The notes under the pieces were generated by a model that had not been told where the DNA came from, made no database searches, and worked only from the letters and a program-made list of their open reading frames with translations. Positions 28,819 through 37,301 of a stretch of 64,000 nucleotides of DNA are shown one piece after another. A program made the translations under genes and the position numbers. This stretch comes from Arthrobacter sp. DNA4 (GTDB taxonomy: Bacteria > Actinomycetota > Actinomycetes > Actinomycetales > Micrococcaceae): assembly GCF_024362385.1 (NCBI RefSeq), contig NZ_CP101466.1:4493567-4557566 (forward strand), given 5' to 3'. Numbering within the stretch: the first letter of the stretch is position 1; each line of letters opens with the position of its first letter.

Positions 28819-30091
28819 TGACGGCGGCCAGGCGAAGGGGATCCTCCACGCCGCACAGCTCTCGGGCCGAGTGCATGGACAGCAGCGGCACACCCACGTC
28901 CACGGTGCGGATGCCCAGGCGGGTGGCGGTGAGCGGGCCGATCGTGGAGCCGCAGGGCATCACGTTGTTGGAGACGAACTCCTGGTACGGCACCCCGGTT
29001 TCGCCACAGAGCCGCGCCCAGAAGGCCGCACCGAAGGCATCCGTGGCGTAGCGCTGGTTGGCATTGATCTTCAGCAGCGGGCCGCCGTTCAGCACGGGGT
29101 GGTTGGCGGGATCATGCCGCTCGGGGTAGTTGGGATGCACTGCGTGGCCGGCGTCGGCAGAGAGGCAGAACGACGCCGCCAGGGCCTGCCGCCGCTGGCT
29201 CACCGTTGCACCCAGGCCGTCGGAGATGCGCACCAGGATGTCTTCCAGGATGGGCCCGCAGGCACCGGAGCGGGAGTTGGACCCGATTTCCTCGTGGTCG
29301 AAGGCAGCGAGCACCGCAATGGGGCCGCCGGTGCCGGCGGAGCCGGCATGGGCAATGAGTGCCGCCAGGCCGGCGTGCGTGGCCGAAAGGTTGTCCAGCC
29401 GCCCGGATGCGAAGAACTCCCCCTTGCCCCCGAAAACTGCCGGTGCCTGCGTGTCCGCAATGACGACGTCGTACCCGCCGATCTGCCCCGGATCGACGGA
29501 TGTGCCGGCAACCGAAGCTGCCAGCACACCCAGCAGGTCCGAATCCGTGGGATTCCCCAGGCCCCAGACGGGGTTCATGTGCCGCTGCTTATCCAGGGTG
29601 AGACCCTCGTTCACCGCCCGGTCCAGGTGGATGGCCAGCTGCGGGAAGCGCAGCAGCGGTCCGGTGGCCGCGAGGTGCTCCGTGCCATCGAGCATCACCA
29701 GCCGGCCCGCGAGCCTGAGCTCGCGGTCCAGCCAGGAATTCAGCAGCGGTCCACCGTAAATCTCCACCCCGGCCTGCAGCCAGCCGTGGGCGCCGGTGGT
29801 GGGTTTGGGCTTGAGTTTGAACGACGGCGAATCGGTGTGCGCGCCGAGGATGTTGAACCCCGTGGCCGGTCCCGCACCGTCCGGGACCACCCACGCGATC
29901 AGGGCACCGTCGCGGATCACGAAGAATGATCCGGCGCCACCCTCCCACGGCTGCCGTTCATCCAGGCGGACGAATCCGGCTTCCTCCAGCCGCCGGCCCC
30001 CCTCATGCGCAGCGTGGAAGCTCGACGGCGATGCGCTCACATACGCGCCAAGGTCCTGGATGTGGTCTGCGGCAGAGGAAGACAAAGGCAT
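28790..30091 (-). CDS. M18-family aminopeptidase
   Basis: A cytosolic metallo-aminopeptidase of 433 residues, the full family length, of the ApeB/aspartyl aminopeptidase type. It removes N-terminal residues, often acidic ones, from peptides. Metal-binding regions include GAHTDSP (near 84) and FDHEEIGSNS (near 265), with MHSARELCG near the C-terminus. The stop codon and last eight residues (ELFFRTAA) are the part repeated at 24049-24077. The gene itself looks intact. It ends 22 bp after the convergently unrelated amino acid permease gene on the same strand begins its own 3' flank, and the two could be read separately. Confidence 0.92.
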   Translation of the reverse strand: MPLSSSAADHIQDLGAYVSASPSSFHAAHEGGRRLEEAGFVRLDERQPWEGGAGSFFVIRDGALIAWVVPDGAGPATGFNILGAHTDSPSFKLKPKPTTGAHGWLQAGVEIYGGPLLNSWLDRELRLAGRLVMLDGTEHLAATGPLLRFPQLAIHLDRAVNEGLTLDKQRHMNPVWGLGNPTDSDLLGVLAASVAGTSVDPGQIGGYDVVIADTQAPAVFGGKGEFFASGRLDNLSATHAGLAALIAHAGSAGTGGPIAVLAAFDHEEIGSNSRSGACGPILEDILVRISDGLGATVSQRRQALAASFCLSADAGHAVHPNYPERHDPANHPVLNGGPLLKINANQRYATDAFGAAFWARLCGETGVPYQEFVSNNVMPCGSTIGPLTATRLGIRTVDVGVPLLSMHSARELCGVEDPLRLAAVTELFFRTAA

Positions 30092-30113
30092 GGTCCCGAG
30101 TCTAGCGCCGCGC

Positions 30114-31520
30114 CTACTCCGCGGGAGCCGGGGCTGCCTCGGCTGCTACTGCGGGCTGTCCGGCGGCTGCTGCGCCCTTCCGCCGGTAGCGGAGCACGCC
30201 CACTGCCACCACTACGGCGGCCAATGCCAGCGAAAGCAGCAGGGATTCACGGGTGGATTCCACGATCACCATGCCGATGAGCAGAGCCACAATGCTGATG
30301 ATCGCCGCCCAGGTGAGGTAGGGGAACAGCCACATCTTCAGCTGCAGGTCCTTGGCTGCGGCACCCATCCGACGGCGGAGGACCAGCTGCGAGGCCGAGA
30401 TGACCAGCCACACGAACAGGGCAATGGCGCCGGAGGTGTTGACCAGGAAGAGGAAAACGGTGTCCGGGGCAATGTAGTTCAGGCCCACCGTCACGAAGCC
30501 CACCACGGTGGAGGCCAGCACGGCGGCGGCGGGGACACCGCGGCGGGAGATGCGGGTCCAGGCGCGGGGCGCGTCACCGCGGGTGGAGAGTGAGAACAGC
30601 ATGCGGCTGGCCGTGTAGAGGCCGGAGTTCAGGCATGACAGCACGGAGGTGAGGACCACGACGTCCATGATGGTTCCGGCGCCGGGGATACCGAACAGTT
30701 CGATGACGGCAACGTAGGGGCTCTTGGCCACGGAGGCGGAGTTCCACGGAAGCAGCGTGACCACGATGGCGATGGAGCCGATGTAGAAGACCAGGATGCG
30801 CCAGACGGTGGATTTCACGGCCTTCTTCACGGCGTCCACGGGGTTTTCGGACTCACCGGCCGCGATGGTGGCGATCTCTGCGCCGAAGAAGGAGAAGACC
30901 ACCACGAGGATGCTTACCAGGACGGCTCCCGGGCCATTGGGCATGAACCCACCGTTGTTGACCAGGTTACTCAGGCCGGGTGCGGGGACGCCGGGGATGA
31001 GGCCGAGGATGGCGGCGACGCCAAAGATGAGGAAGAGGACGATGGCCGCGACCTTGATGGACGCGAACCAGAACTCGAACTCCCCGTAGGACTTCACGGA
31101 ACCGAGGTTGGTGAGCGTCAGCAGCACCATGAGGACAAGGGCCCACACCCACTGGTCGATGCCCGGCACCCAACGGTGCATGATCGCAGCGCCTGCGGTG
31201 GCCTCGATGCCCAGGACGATGATCCAGAACCAGGCGTAGAGCCAGCCGATGCTGAACCCTGCCCAGCGGCCCAGCGCCTTGTCCGCATAGGTGGAGAAGG
31301 AGCCTGTCTCAGGGTTGGCTGCGGCCATCTCACCCAGCATGCGCATCACCAGGATGACCACCAGGCCGGCGGCCGCGTACGCCACGAGGATGCCCGGGCC
31401 GGCCTGCTGGATGGCCGCCCCCGAGCCGACGAAAAGGCCTGCACCAATGACGCCGGCGATGGCGATCATGGACAGGTGCCTGGGTTTCAGGGACTTTGAA
31501 AGTTGCTGGTCAGCATGCAT
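30114..31520 (-). CDS. Amino acid permease (APC superfamily)
   Basis: A transporter of 468 residues with about 12 membrane segments. The N-terminal family motif is SMIAIAGVIGAGLFVGSGAA, starting near residue 17, where the main-chain binding site of APC carriers lies. The GEMAAANPETGSFSTYAD segment is typical of the AnsP/GabP/ProY amino acid transporter branch. ATG 31520 is chosen because the conserved part starts soon after it; the frame extends upstream without similarity. The substrate is not clear. The upstream 270 bp holds no other gene. Confidence 0.9.
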   Translation of the reverse strand: MHADQQLSKSLKPRHLSMIAIAGVIGAGLFVGSGAAIQQAGPGILVAYAAAGLVVILVMRMLGEMAAANPETGSFSTYADKALGRWAGFSIGWLYAWFWIIVLGIEATAGAAIMHRWVPGIDQWVWALVLMVLLTLTNLGSVKSYGEFEFWFASIKVAAIVLFLIFGVAAILGLIPGVPAPGLSNLVNNGGFMPNGPGAVLVSILVVVFSFFGAEIATIAAGESENPVDAVKKAVKSTVWRILVFYIGSIAIVVTLLPWNSASVAKSPYVAVIELFGIPGAGTIMDVVVLTSVLSCLNSGLYTASRMLFSLSTRGDAPRAWTRISRRGVPAAAVLASTVVGFVTVGLNYIAPDTVFLFLVNTSGAIALFVWLVISASQLVLRRRMGAAAKDLQLKMWLFPYLTWAAIISIVALLIGMVIVESTRESLLLSLALAAVVVAVGVLRYRRKGAAAAGQPAVAAEAAPAPAE

Positions 31521-31748
31521 GGAAGCGCCGTCCTGTTGGGAAATAGCATGGGTTGAGCGACGTACCTTGGTGGACCCCGGCGGACCGTGTGATGCACCAC
31601 ATCGTCGTTTCACCCTAGATCCGCCATTATGCGCCTTGCTTTGTGCAGTCCGACAGATCTGATTCCCGCCAACAGGACAGCACTCCAAGCGGAAACACCA
31701 AGGAGCAATAAAAGTTGCCTTCCAGGCATATTTGTAATGTGCCCGAAA

Positions 31749-31773
31749 CCACGCGCCCGCCGCGGGCGCGTGG
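31749..31773 (-). terminator. Hairpin after ABC-2 permease gene
   Basis: A perfect 11-bp stem, CCACGCGCCCG at 31749-31759 pairing with 31763-31773, with a three-base loop, lies just past the stop of the minus-strand permease gene. A short T stretch follows on that strand (ggtttcggg). Confidence 0.65.
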
Positions 31774-31790
31774 CGGAAAGAGGATGGGGG

Positions 31791-32684
31791 CTACACGTCC
31801 CGGCGTTTCAGCAGGACGGCTGCGAGCAGGACCGGGATGACCACCCAGGCGCCCAGGACCAGCCCTGCCTGCCAAGCCTCCAGGGTATCCGGAACGTGCT
31901 GGGCCGCTGTCAGCGGCTCCACGGTATTGCCGGGCAGGTACTTGCGGGCCTCCTTGAAGAAGTCCCCGGGAATCAGCTGGAACGCAATGGGTGCCACGAA
32001 GAAAATGCCCACCAGGCTCATGATGCCGCCGGTCGAATTCCTGATCAGCGTGCCCAGTGCCATACCGATGGCAGCCACGGCAGCCACATAGACGCTGTTG
32101 ACCAGGAGGAGCTTCACCGACTGCGAACTGGCCACGTCCAGCTTGAGCCCATAGTTGTCCAGGATCGGCACCGCCGCCAGGCCCGCCACCCACGTGGAGA
32201 CGGCAGTGACTGCGAACGACGTCACCATTACCACCACCAGCTTGGCGGCGAAGGCGGGAAGGCGTCGGGGCACCGCAGCAAAGGTGGACCGTGACATGCC
32301 GGTGGTGAACTCGGAGCTCATCAGGAGCACGCCAAGGGACCCCAGTATCAGCTGGGCAAAGGCGATGCCCGACGTGGGCACGCTGACGGCAAGGTCTCCA
32401 CCCTGGGCCGCCATCCTGGCCGCGGCCTGCGGATCCCGGGTGGCCGCATCGGCGAACTGGCCCGTCCCCCATGCTGAGAGGGCGCCGAAGCCAACCATGA
32501 CCACAGCGGTGGAAGCGAGCAGGATCAGCGTGGAGAGCAGGCTGCGGAACTTAATAACTTCAGAGTTAAGGACCCGGACAAAGGTTGGGCCAGGAAGGGA
32601 CCGTCCGGCGTTGCGGGCGGCGTGCCCGGCAGGGGAGGGCGCCGGCTCGCGCGGGGGCATTGATTCAGTGGTCGTGGAGCTCAT
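31791..32684 (-). CDS. ABC-2 type transporter permease
   Basis: A permease of 297 residues with about six membrane segments, the first near 48-68 (LLSTLILLASTAVVMVGF). The first 35 residues are Pro/Ser-rich and cytoplasmic. It overlaps the ATPase gene by four bases (ATGA), so the two form one exporter. Systems of this layout often act in drug or peptide self-protection or lipid export; the substrate is unknown. Confidence 0.87.
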   Translation of the reverse strand: MSSTTTESMPPREPAPSPAGHAARNAGRSLPGPTFVRVLNSEVIKFRSLLSTLILLASTAVVMVGFGALSAWGTGQFADAATRDPQAAARMAAQGGDLAVSVPTSGIAFAQLILGSLGVLLMSSEFTTGMSRSTFAAVPRRLPAFAAKLVVVMVTSFAVTAVSTWVAGLAAVPILDNYGLKLDVASSQSVKLLLVNSVYVAAVAAIGMALGTLIRNSTGGIMSLVGIFFVAPIAFQLIPGDFFKEARKYLPGNTVEPLTAAQHVPDTLEAWQAGLVLGAWVVIPVLLAAVLLKRRDV

Positions 32685-33607
32685 GGGTGGCTTACCTCCG
32701 CAGCGGGCAGGGAGTGGTATTCGACGTCGTCCTTGGTCAGTTCCATATACGCCTCCTCCAGGCTTGCAACAAGCGGCGTGAGTTCATACACCATCACCTG
32801 GTTTTCCAGGGCCGCGGCCGCAATGGTTTTCGGGTCAAGGCCTGTTACCTCGAGCAGTTCACGTTCCGGAACGGCAATGGAAGCACCCCGTCCGGTGAGC
32901 AGCTGGTGGAGGCGCTCTGGCTGGTCGGTGCGGACGCGGACGCGGGATTGGCCCTTGCCGGTGATGATGTCCTGGATCGGGGCGTCAGCAATGACCCGGC
33001 CGCGGCCAATGACGATCAGGTGGTCGGCGGTTTGAGCCATTTCGCTCATCAGGTGGCTGGAGAGGAACACTGTGCGCCCCTGCCCGGCTAGATACCGAAC
33101 CAGGTTGCGGACCCACACCACTCCCTCAGGGTCCAGCCCGTTAACGGGTTCGTCGAGGATGAGTGTCTGCGGGTCACCCAGCAGGGCAGCCGCGATTCCA
33201 AGGCGCTGGCCCATGCCCAGCGAGAACCCGCCGGCCTTTTTGCGCGCCACCGCTTCCAGTCCGGTCATCTCGATTACCTCGTGCACCCGGGCTTTGGGGA
33301 TGCTGTGGGTGGCTGCCATGGCCAGCAGGTGGTTATAGGCGCTGCGGCTGGTGTGTACTGCCTTGGCATCAAGCAGGGCGCCCACCTCCCGCAGGGGAGC
33401 CTTGTGCTGGACGTAGGGCAGCCCGTTCACGGTGGCGGACCCCGACGTCGGCCGGTCCAGCCCCATGATCATGCGCATCGTGGTGGACTTTCCTGCCCCG
33501 TTAGGGCCAAGGAAGCCGGTGACTTGCCCGGCCCGGACGGTGAAACTGACACCGGCCACGGCGGTTTTGGCGCCGTAGACCTTGGTCAGCCCGTTTACCT
33601 CGATCAT
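32681..33607 (-). CDS. ABC transporter ATP-binding protein
   Basis: An ATPase of 308 residues. Walker A is GPNGAGKST near residue 34-42, the signature-like FSLGMGQRLGIA is near 129, and Walker B LILDEP is near 150. The C-terminal 80 residues form the extra domain of the drug-export (DrrA/CcmA-like) group. AAGGATGATCC precedes the ATG. It works with the ABC-2 permease encoded directly after it. Confidence 0.92.
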   Translation of the reverse strand: MIEVNGLTKVYGAKTAVAGVSFTVRAGQVTGFLGPNGAGKSTTMRMIMGLDRPTSGSATVNGLPYVQHKAPLREVGALLDAKAVHTSRSAYNHLLAMAATHSIPKARVHEVIEMTGLEAVARKKAGGFSLGMGQRLGIAAALLGDPQTLILDEPVNGLDPEGVVWVRNLVRYLAGQGRTVFLSSHLMSEMAQTADHLIVIGRGRVIADAPIQDIITGKGQSRVRVRTDQPERLHQLLTGRGASIAVPERELLEVTGLDPKTIAAAALENQVMVYELTPLVASLEEAYMELTKDDVEYHSLPAAEVSHP

Positions 33608-33752
33608 GGATCATCCTTTGAACGGCAGCGGACGGCTGCAGACGTTGTGGGGTGCGGCTACCTTCCCCACGGTACCGAGGCCACCACCGCTTTTCGCCGC
33701 TTCTCAGGGATGATTCAGGGGCGAATCAGGGTAGTTCTCCACCCCGGCCCCG

Positions 33753-35249
33753 CTACGGACGGGGCGAGTAGTAGGTCAGCGCCCGGGGACGTACTCCATA
33801 GGCCACTTTGCGGACTCCTGCCAGCGCTTCTCCGTCCACAGCCAGTGCCATGGGGGCGCCGCCGGCGTCGATCCGCACTTCCGTTGCCTCCCGGAGGTGC
33901 GTGATCCCGGAGCTTGCCACCGTGCCCGTCAGCACGGACCAGAGCAGGCGGAGCCGGGCAAAGCGTTCATCAGCGGTGATCAGGCGGACGTCCAGAACCC
34001 CGTCATCCATTACGGGCCTGATCAACGGAGCGTGGTCACGCGGGTAGAAGCGGCCCCGGCCCAGGTAGGCGATCCACACTTTGTGCCGGACGCCGTCCAC
34101 AGTCAGTGTGATGGGGGTGCTTACCGCGAACGTCCGGAACATGGCCACGACGCCTACCAGCGGCTTCCCCAGGGCCGGCTGCAGGTGCTCCCGCCGGCGC
34201 ACAAAATTCGGGTAGAGGCCCACGCTGGAGGTGTTGAGCATGATCAGCTCCGACACCTCAGGGTTTCCGGCCAGCCCGCGTTCCACAGTGACCACGCCGA
34301 CGTCCGCCAGGGCAGCCTCGCCCTTGCCCGCAGCCTCGACCGCATCCTTCAGGCTTCCTGTTCCCGCGTCGCGCGCAAAGTGGTTGAGCGTTCCGCCGGG
34401 CAGGACCAGCAGAGGAATGTTGCGTTCGACGGCGGCGGCAGCCGCCGCGCCCACAGTCCCGTCCCCGCCCCACACACCCAGGGCCCGGGTCCCGGGAAAG
34501 TCGGCAGTGGCAGCGATGCGCTCCACCAAGTCCTCGTCAGGCTGAACAGTATTTATATGCGCCTTTGGAAATACTTCCTGGAGGGCGGATGCAGTCTCCT
34601 CCTTAAAGGAGCCGCCGAGGGTGTTCACCACGATGCTGAGCCCCTCGCCGTTCGGGAGGGCGGGGGCAGTGGTCCACATACGCCTGGTCTGCGGAATGGG
34701 CGGCCGGACCGGCCACCAGTGGCGCGTTACCAGGGCAGCACCAGCACCCAGAGCCGAACCGAAAAGGACATCCGAAGGCCAGTGCGCCCCGGTGTGGACC
34801 CTCGAGTACGCCACCCCTAGGGCTGCCGGCGCGAGTGCGGCCCCCAGCGCCGGACGCACCAGTCCGGCTCCCACCGCGAACGCCACAGCTGACGCCGAAT
34901 GTCCGGACGGCATAGAGGAACTCGTGGGTTGCGGGTGCACAAAGCGGAAGACGGGCAGGTGCTCGGGCAGTGGACGCGTCCGGGGGAGCAGTGTCTTGAA
35001 GACCACGTTGGTGACGGCGGAGGCCACGCCCTGGGCGATCAGGCCATGCACCGCCGCCCTCCGCGTCTTGCCGGGGAAGAGCACCAGGACCGCTGCCGTT
35101 CCTATCCAAAGCTTGCCCTGGTTTGCTGAAGCGGAAAGGCGGCGGAAGAAGACGTCGTGGTTTCCTCCGGGCAAGCGGGAAACATGCCCTAGAAGGTATC
35201 TATCGAGGCGGCTGATCCACGTCCGGCCCCTGCGCCTGGTGCTCTGCAT
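33753..35249 (-). CDS. PAP2 phosphatase-diacylglycerol kinase fusion protein
   Basis: A fusion of two lipid enzymes, 498 residues. The N-terminal half is a PAP2 phosphatase with membrane segments; its motifs are KTLLPRTRP, SMPSGHSAS and SRVHTGAHWPSD. The C-terminal half, from about 205, is a diacylglycerol/sphingosine kinase-like domain with GVWGGDGTVG and LPGGTLNHFARD. Such fusions occur in actinobacteria and could turn over phosphatidate, diacylglycerol or prenyl phosphates at the inner membrane face. The true lipid is not known. It stands alone, 22 bp downstream of the MFS gene on the same strand. Confidence 0.9.
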   Translation of the reverse strand: MQSTRRRGRTWISRLDRYLLGHVSRLPGGNHDVFFRRLSASANQGKLWIGTAAVLVLFPGKTRRAAVHGLIAQGVASAVTNVVFKTLLPRTRPLPEHLPVFRFVHPQPTSSSMPSGHSASAVAFAVGAGLVRPALGAALAPAALGVAYSRVHTGAHWPSDVLFGSALGAGAALVTRHWWPVRPPIPQTRRMWTTAPALPNGEGLSIVVNTLGGSFKEETASALQEVFPKAHINTVQPDEDLVERIAATADFPGTRALGVWGGDGTVGAAAAAAVERNIPLLVLPGGTLNHFARDAGTGSLKDAVEAAGKGEAALADVGVVTVERGLAGNPEVSELIMLNTSSVGLYPNFVRRREHLQPALGKPLVGVVAMFRTFAVSTPITLTVDGVRHKVWIAYLGRGRFYPRDHAPLIRPVMDDGVLDVRLITADERFARLRLLWSVLTGTVASSGITHLREATEVRIDAGGAPMALAVDGEALAGVRKVAYGVRPRALTYYSPRP

Positions 35250-35271
35250 GTGATCACCCTAACCCCAACGG

Positions 35272-36486
35272 CTACTCCCCTTCAGCCGACTCCCGTTCAA
35301 CTGGCAGGGGCCTTGCAGCTCCCGCAAGGAGCAGCGCTAAAAGGATGGGCGCCATGATTGCCAGCAGCGCAGTATGGATGCCGATCAGGTCGCCGAGGTA
35401 GCCGAGCAGGGGCGGTCCCGCGAGGAACGATATATACCCCAAAGTGGATACTACGGAGACACGCGCTGCTGAGTGCTTCGGGTCGTCGGACGCGGCGGAC
35501 ATGCCCATGGGGAAGGCCAGGGCGGCACCTACTCCCCACAGTGCGGCACCGACACCGGCCAGCCAGATGTTGGTTGCCAGCACGAAGAGACCCAACCCTG
35601 CGGCCGCCGCGGCCATGCTGGCGCGCAGTACCGCTACCCGTCCATATTTGTCGATGACCCGGCCGCCGAGGAACCGCATGGCCGTCATGGCCAGGACGAA
35701 CAAAGCGAACATGAGGGCGCCGGTGGATTCGGAGGTTGCGAGCCCGTCCACCGAGGCCTTGGCGATCCAGTCGTTGCCGGCCCCTTCGGTAAGCGTGGCG
35801 CCGAGGACCACCACACCAATAAGCAGGGTCCTGCTGTCCCGCCAGGCGGACGGTCCCTTGGCTTGTTTTGGCTCCCCGTCCACAGGGGCCGTTGATATGT
35901 GGGGGAGGAAGTAGCGCGGCACGGTCAGCGCCACCAGCACCACCACGGCTGCGATCACCATGAGGTGCAATGGCAGGTCCACGCCGAGGGTTGACAGCCC
36001 CGCTCCCACCAGGGCGCCTACGAAGGCGCCGCCACTGAAGGCTGCGTGGAACTGGGGCATGACGGTGCGCCTGAGCTTGTGCTCCACGTCAGCACCTTCG
36101 ATGTTTTGCGCCACATCCCAGAGGCCAATTCCAATGCCGAAGAAGAACAGTGACACGGCCGTTCCGGGAATGGATGTTGCCAGGAGTGACATGGCGATGC
36201 CCACGCCCGCGGCCGCCGCCAGGAGTCCGGCAAAGCGGACCGTGTTGGCCGTTCCTATCCTGCCCACCACCAGGCCGGCGGTGGGCAGCGCGAGCAGGGA
36301 GCCCACGGCTGTGCACAGCAGCAGTGTGCCCATTTGGCCGGAGGTGATCTGCAGCGTCTGGGTGACGGCAGGGATCCTGGCGGCCCAGCTGGCAAAAACA
36401 AGCCCGTTGATGCCGAAGACCACGAACGTTGCCACAGCGGCAGCCTTCAGGCCTGCCTGCTGTTCCGTACCGGTGCTGGTGCTCAT
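35272..36486 (-). CDS. MFS transporter, YbjJ-like
   Basis: A major facilitator of 404 residues with about 12 membrane segments, opening AVATFVVFGINGLVFASWAA. It resembles the YbjJ group, which is related to sugar (fucose-type) permeases. ATG 36486 overlaps the stop of the DeoR-family gene (ATGA), so the two are translated together. A sugar or sugar derivative is the likely substrate, given the regulator; this is inference. Confidence 0.88.
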   Translation of the reverse strand: MSTSTGTEQQAGLKAAAVATFVVFGINGLVFASWAARIPAVTQTLQITSGQMGTLLLCTAVGSLLALPTAGLVVGRIGTANTVRFAGLLAAAAGVGIAMSLLATSIPGTAVSLFFFGIGIGLWDVAQNIEGADVEHKLRRTVMPQFHAAFSGGAFVGALVGAGLSTLGVDLPLHLMVIAAVVVLVALTVPRYFLPHISTAPVDGEPKQAKGPSAWRDSRTLLIGVVVLGATLTEGAGNDWIAKASVDGLATSESTGALMFALFVLAMTAMRFLGGRVIDKYGRVAVLRASMAAAAAGLGLFVLATNIWLAGVGAALWGVGAALAFPMGMSAASDDPKHSAARVSVVSTLGYISFLAGPPLLGYLGDLIGIHTALLAIMAPILLALLLAGAARPLPVERESAEGE

Positions 36487-37253
36487 ACGCTCACTACTTC
36501 CACTGAGTATTTTTCGAGTTCGGCTTTGTCCTGCGCGCTGAGTGTCCGGTCTGTCACGATGACGTCCACGCGGTCCAGGGCGGCCACGAGCACCCTGGCA
36601 TGCGCCTGCCACTTTGCAGCCGTGGCGGCCACCACCACCCGTGCTGCTGATTCCAGGCCGGTTGTCTTGACCGCAGCATCGTCAAGGTCGTGGGCCAGGA
36701 GTCCCTTGAAGTCCACGGAACAGGGCGTGAGCACGGCGGTGTCAAAGCGAAGCGACCTGATATTGGACTCGGCCAGGGGTCCGCGGAAGCAGAGTTCACC
36801 GGGCACCACGCTGCCCCCGGGCAACAGCAGTGCCGGGCGTAAACCATCGGCGCCACCGCTCCCGGCCGCCGCGTTAAGGGCCTGCAGGGACATGGGCATC
36901 AGCGTCAGTTCCCTGCCGGCCACGGCCCGGGCCACCGCGGTGGCTGTGCTTCCGCTGTCCAGCCAGACGTGTTCGCCGTCAGCCAGGAGGCCGGCGACGG
37001 CAGCCGCGACACGGCTCTTGCCGTCCTGCTCCTCCAGCTCGCGCTGGCCGTAGCCAGGGTTTTGCCCCTGCCCGATGAGGCTCTTGGCGCCGCCGTGGAC
37101 CCTTCTCAGCACGCCGTGGCCGGCGAGTACTTCGAGGTCGCGGCGGATGGTCGCGCCGGAAGCGCCGCACGTTTGCATCAGCTCTTCCACGCTTGCCTCT
37201 GACTGCCGCCGGAGGACCTCGGCTATGGCACGGTGCCGCTCATCCGTCTTCAT
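36483..37253 (-). CDS. DeoR/GlpR-family transcriptional regulator
   Basis: A repressor of 256 residues. An N-terminal winged helix (RHRAIAEVLRRQSEASVEEL, then GATIRRDLEVLAGHGVLRR) is followed by the DeoR C-terminal sugar-phosphate sensor (near residue 75 on, WLDSGSTATAVARAV). ATG 37253 is preferred to a TTG two codons upstream. Palindromes in the short promoter region are a likely autoregulatory operator. It is coupled to the MFS gene. Confidence 0.9.
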   Translation of the reverse strand: MKTDERHRAIAEVLRRQSEASVEELMQTCGASGATIRRDLEVLAGHGVLRRVHGGAKSLIGQGQNPGYGQRELEEQDGKSRVAAAVAGLLADGEHVWLDSGSTATAVARAVAGRELTLMPMSLQALNAAAGSGGADGLRPALLLPGGSVVPGELCFRGPLAESNIRSLRFDTAVLTPCSVDFKGLLAHDLDDAAVKTTGLESAARVVVAATAAKWQAHARVLVAALDRVDVIVTDRTLSAQDKAELEKYSVEVVSV

Positions 37254-37290
37254 GATCAAATGCTATCAATTTGTGATCAATTGATCATGG
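37251..37290. promoter_or_regulatory. Operator-like palindromes at the deoR-family start
   Basis: TGATCAATTGATCA at 37274-37287 is a perfect 14-bp palindrome. A further TGATCAAAT lies at 37253-37261 and pairs with ATTTGTGATCA at 37269-37279. The region covers the start of the DeoR-family gene, a typical autorepression site. Confidence 0.55.
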
Positions 37291-37301
37291 AGATGGAGGG
37301 T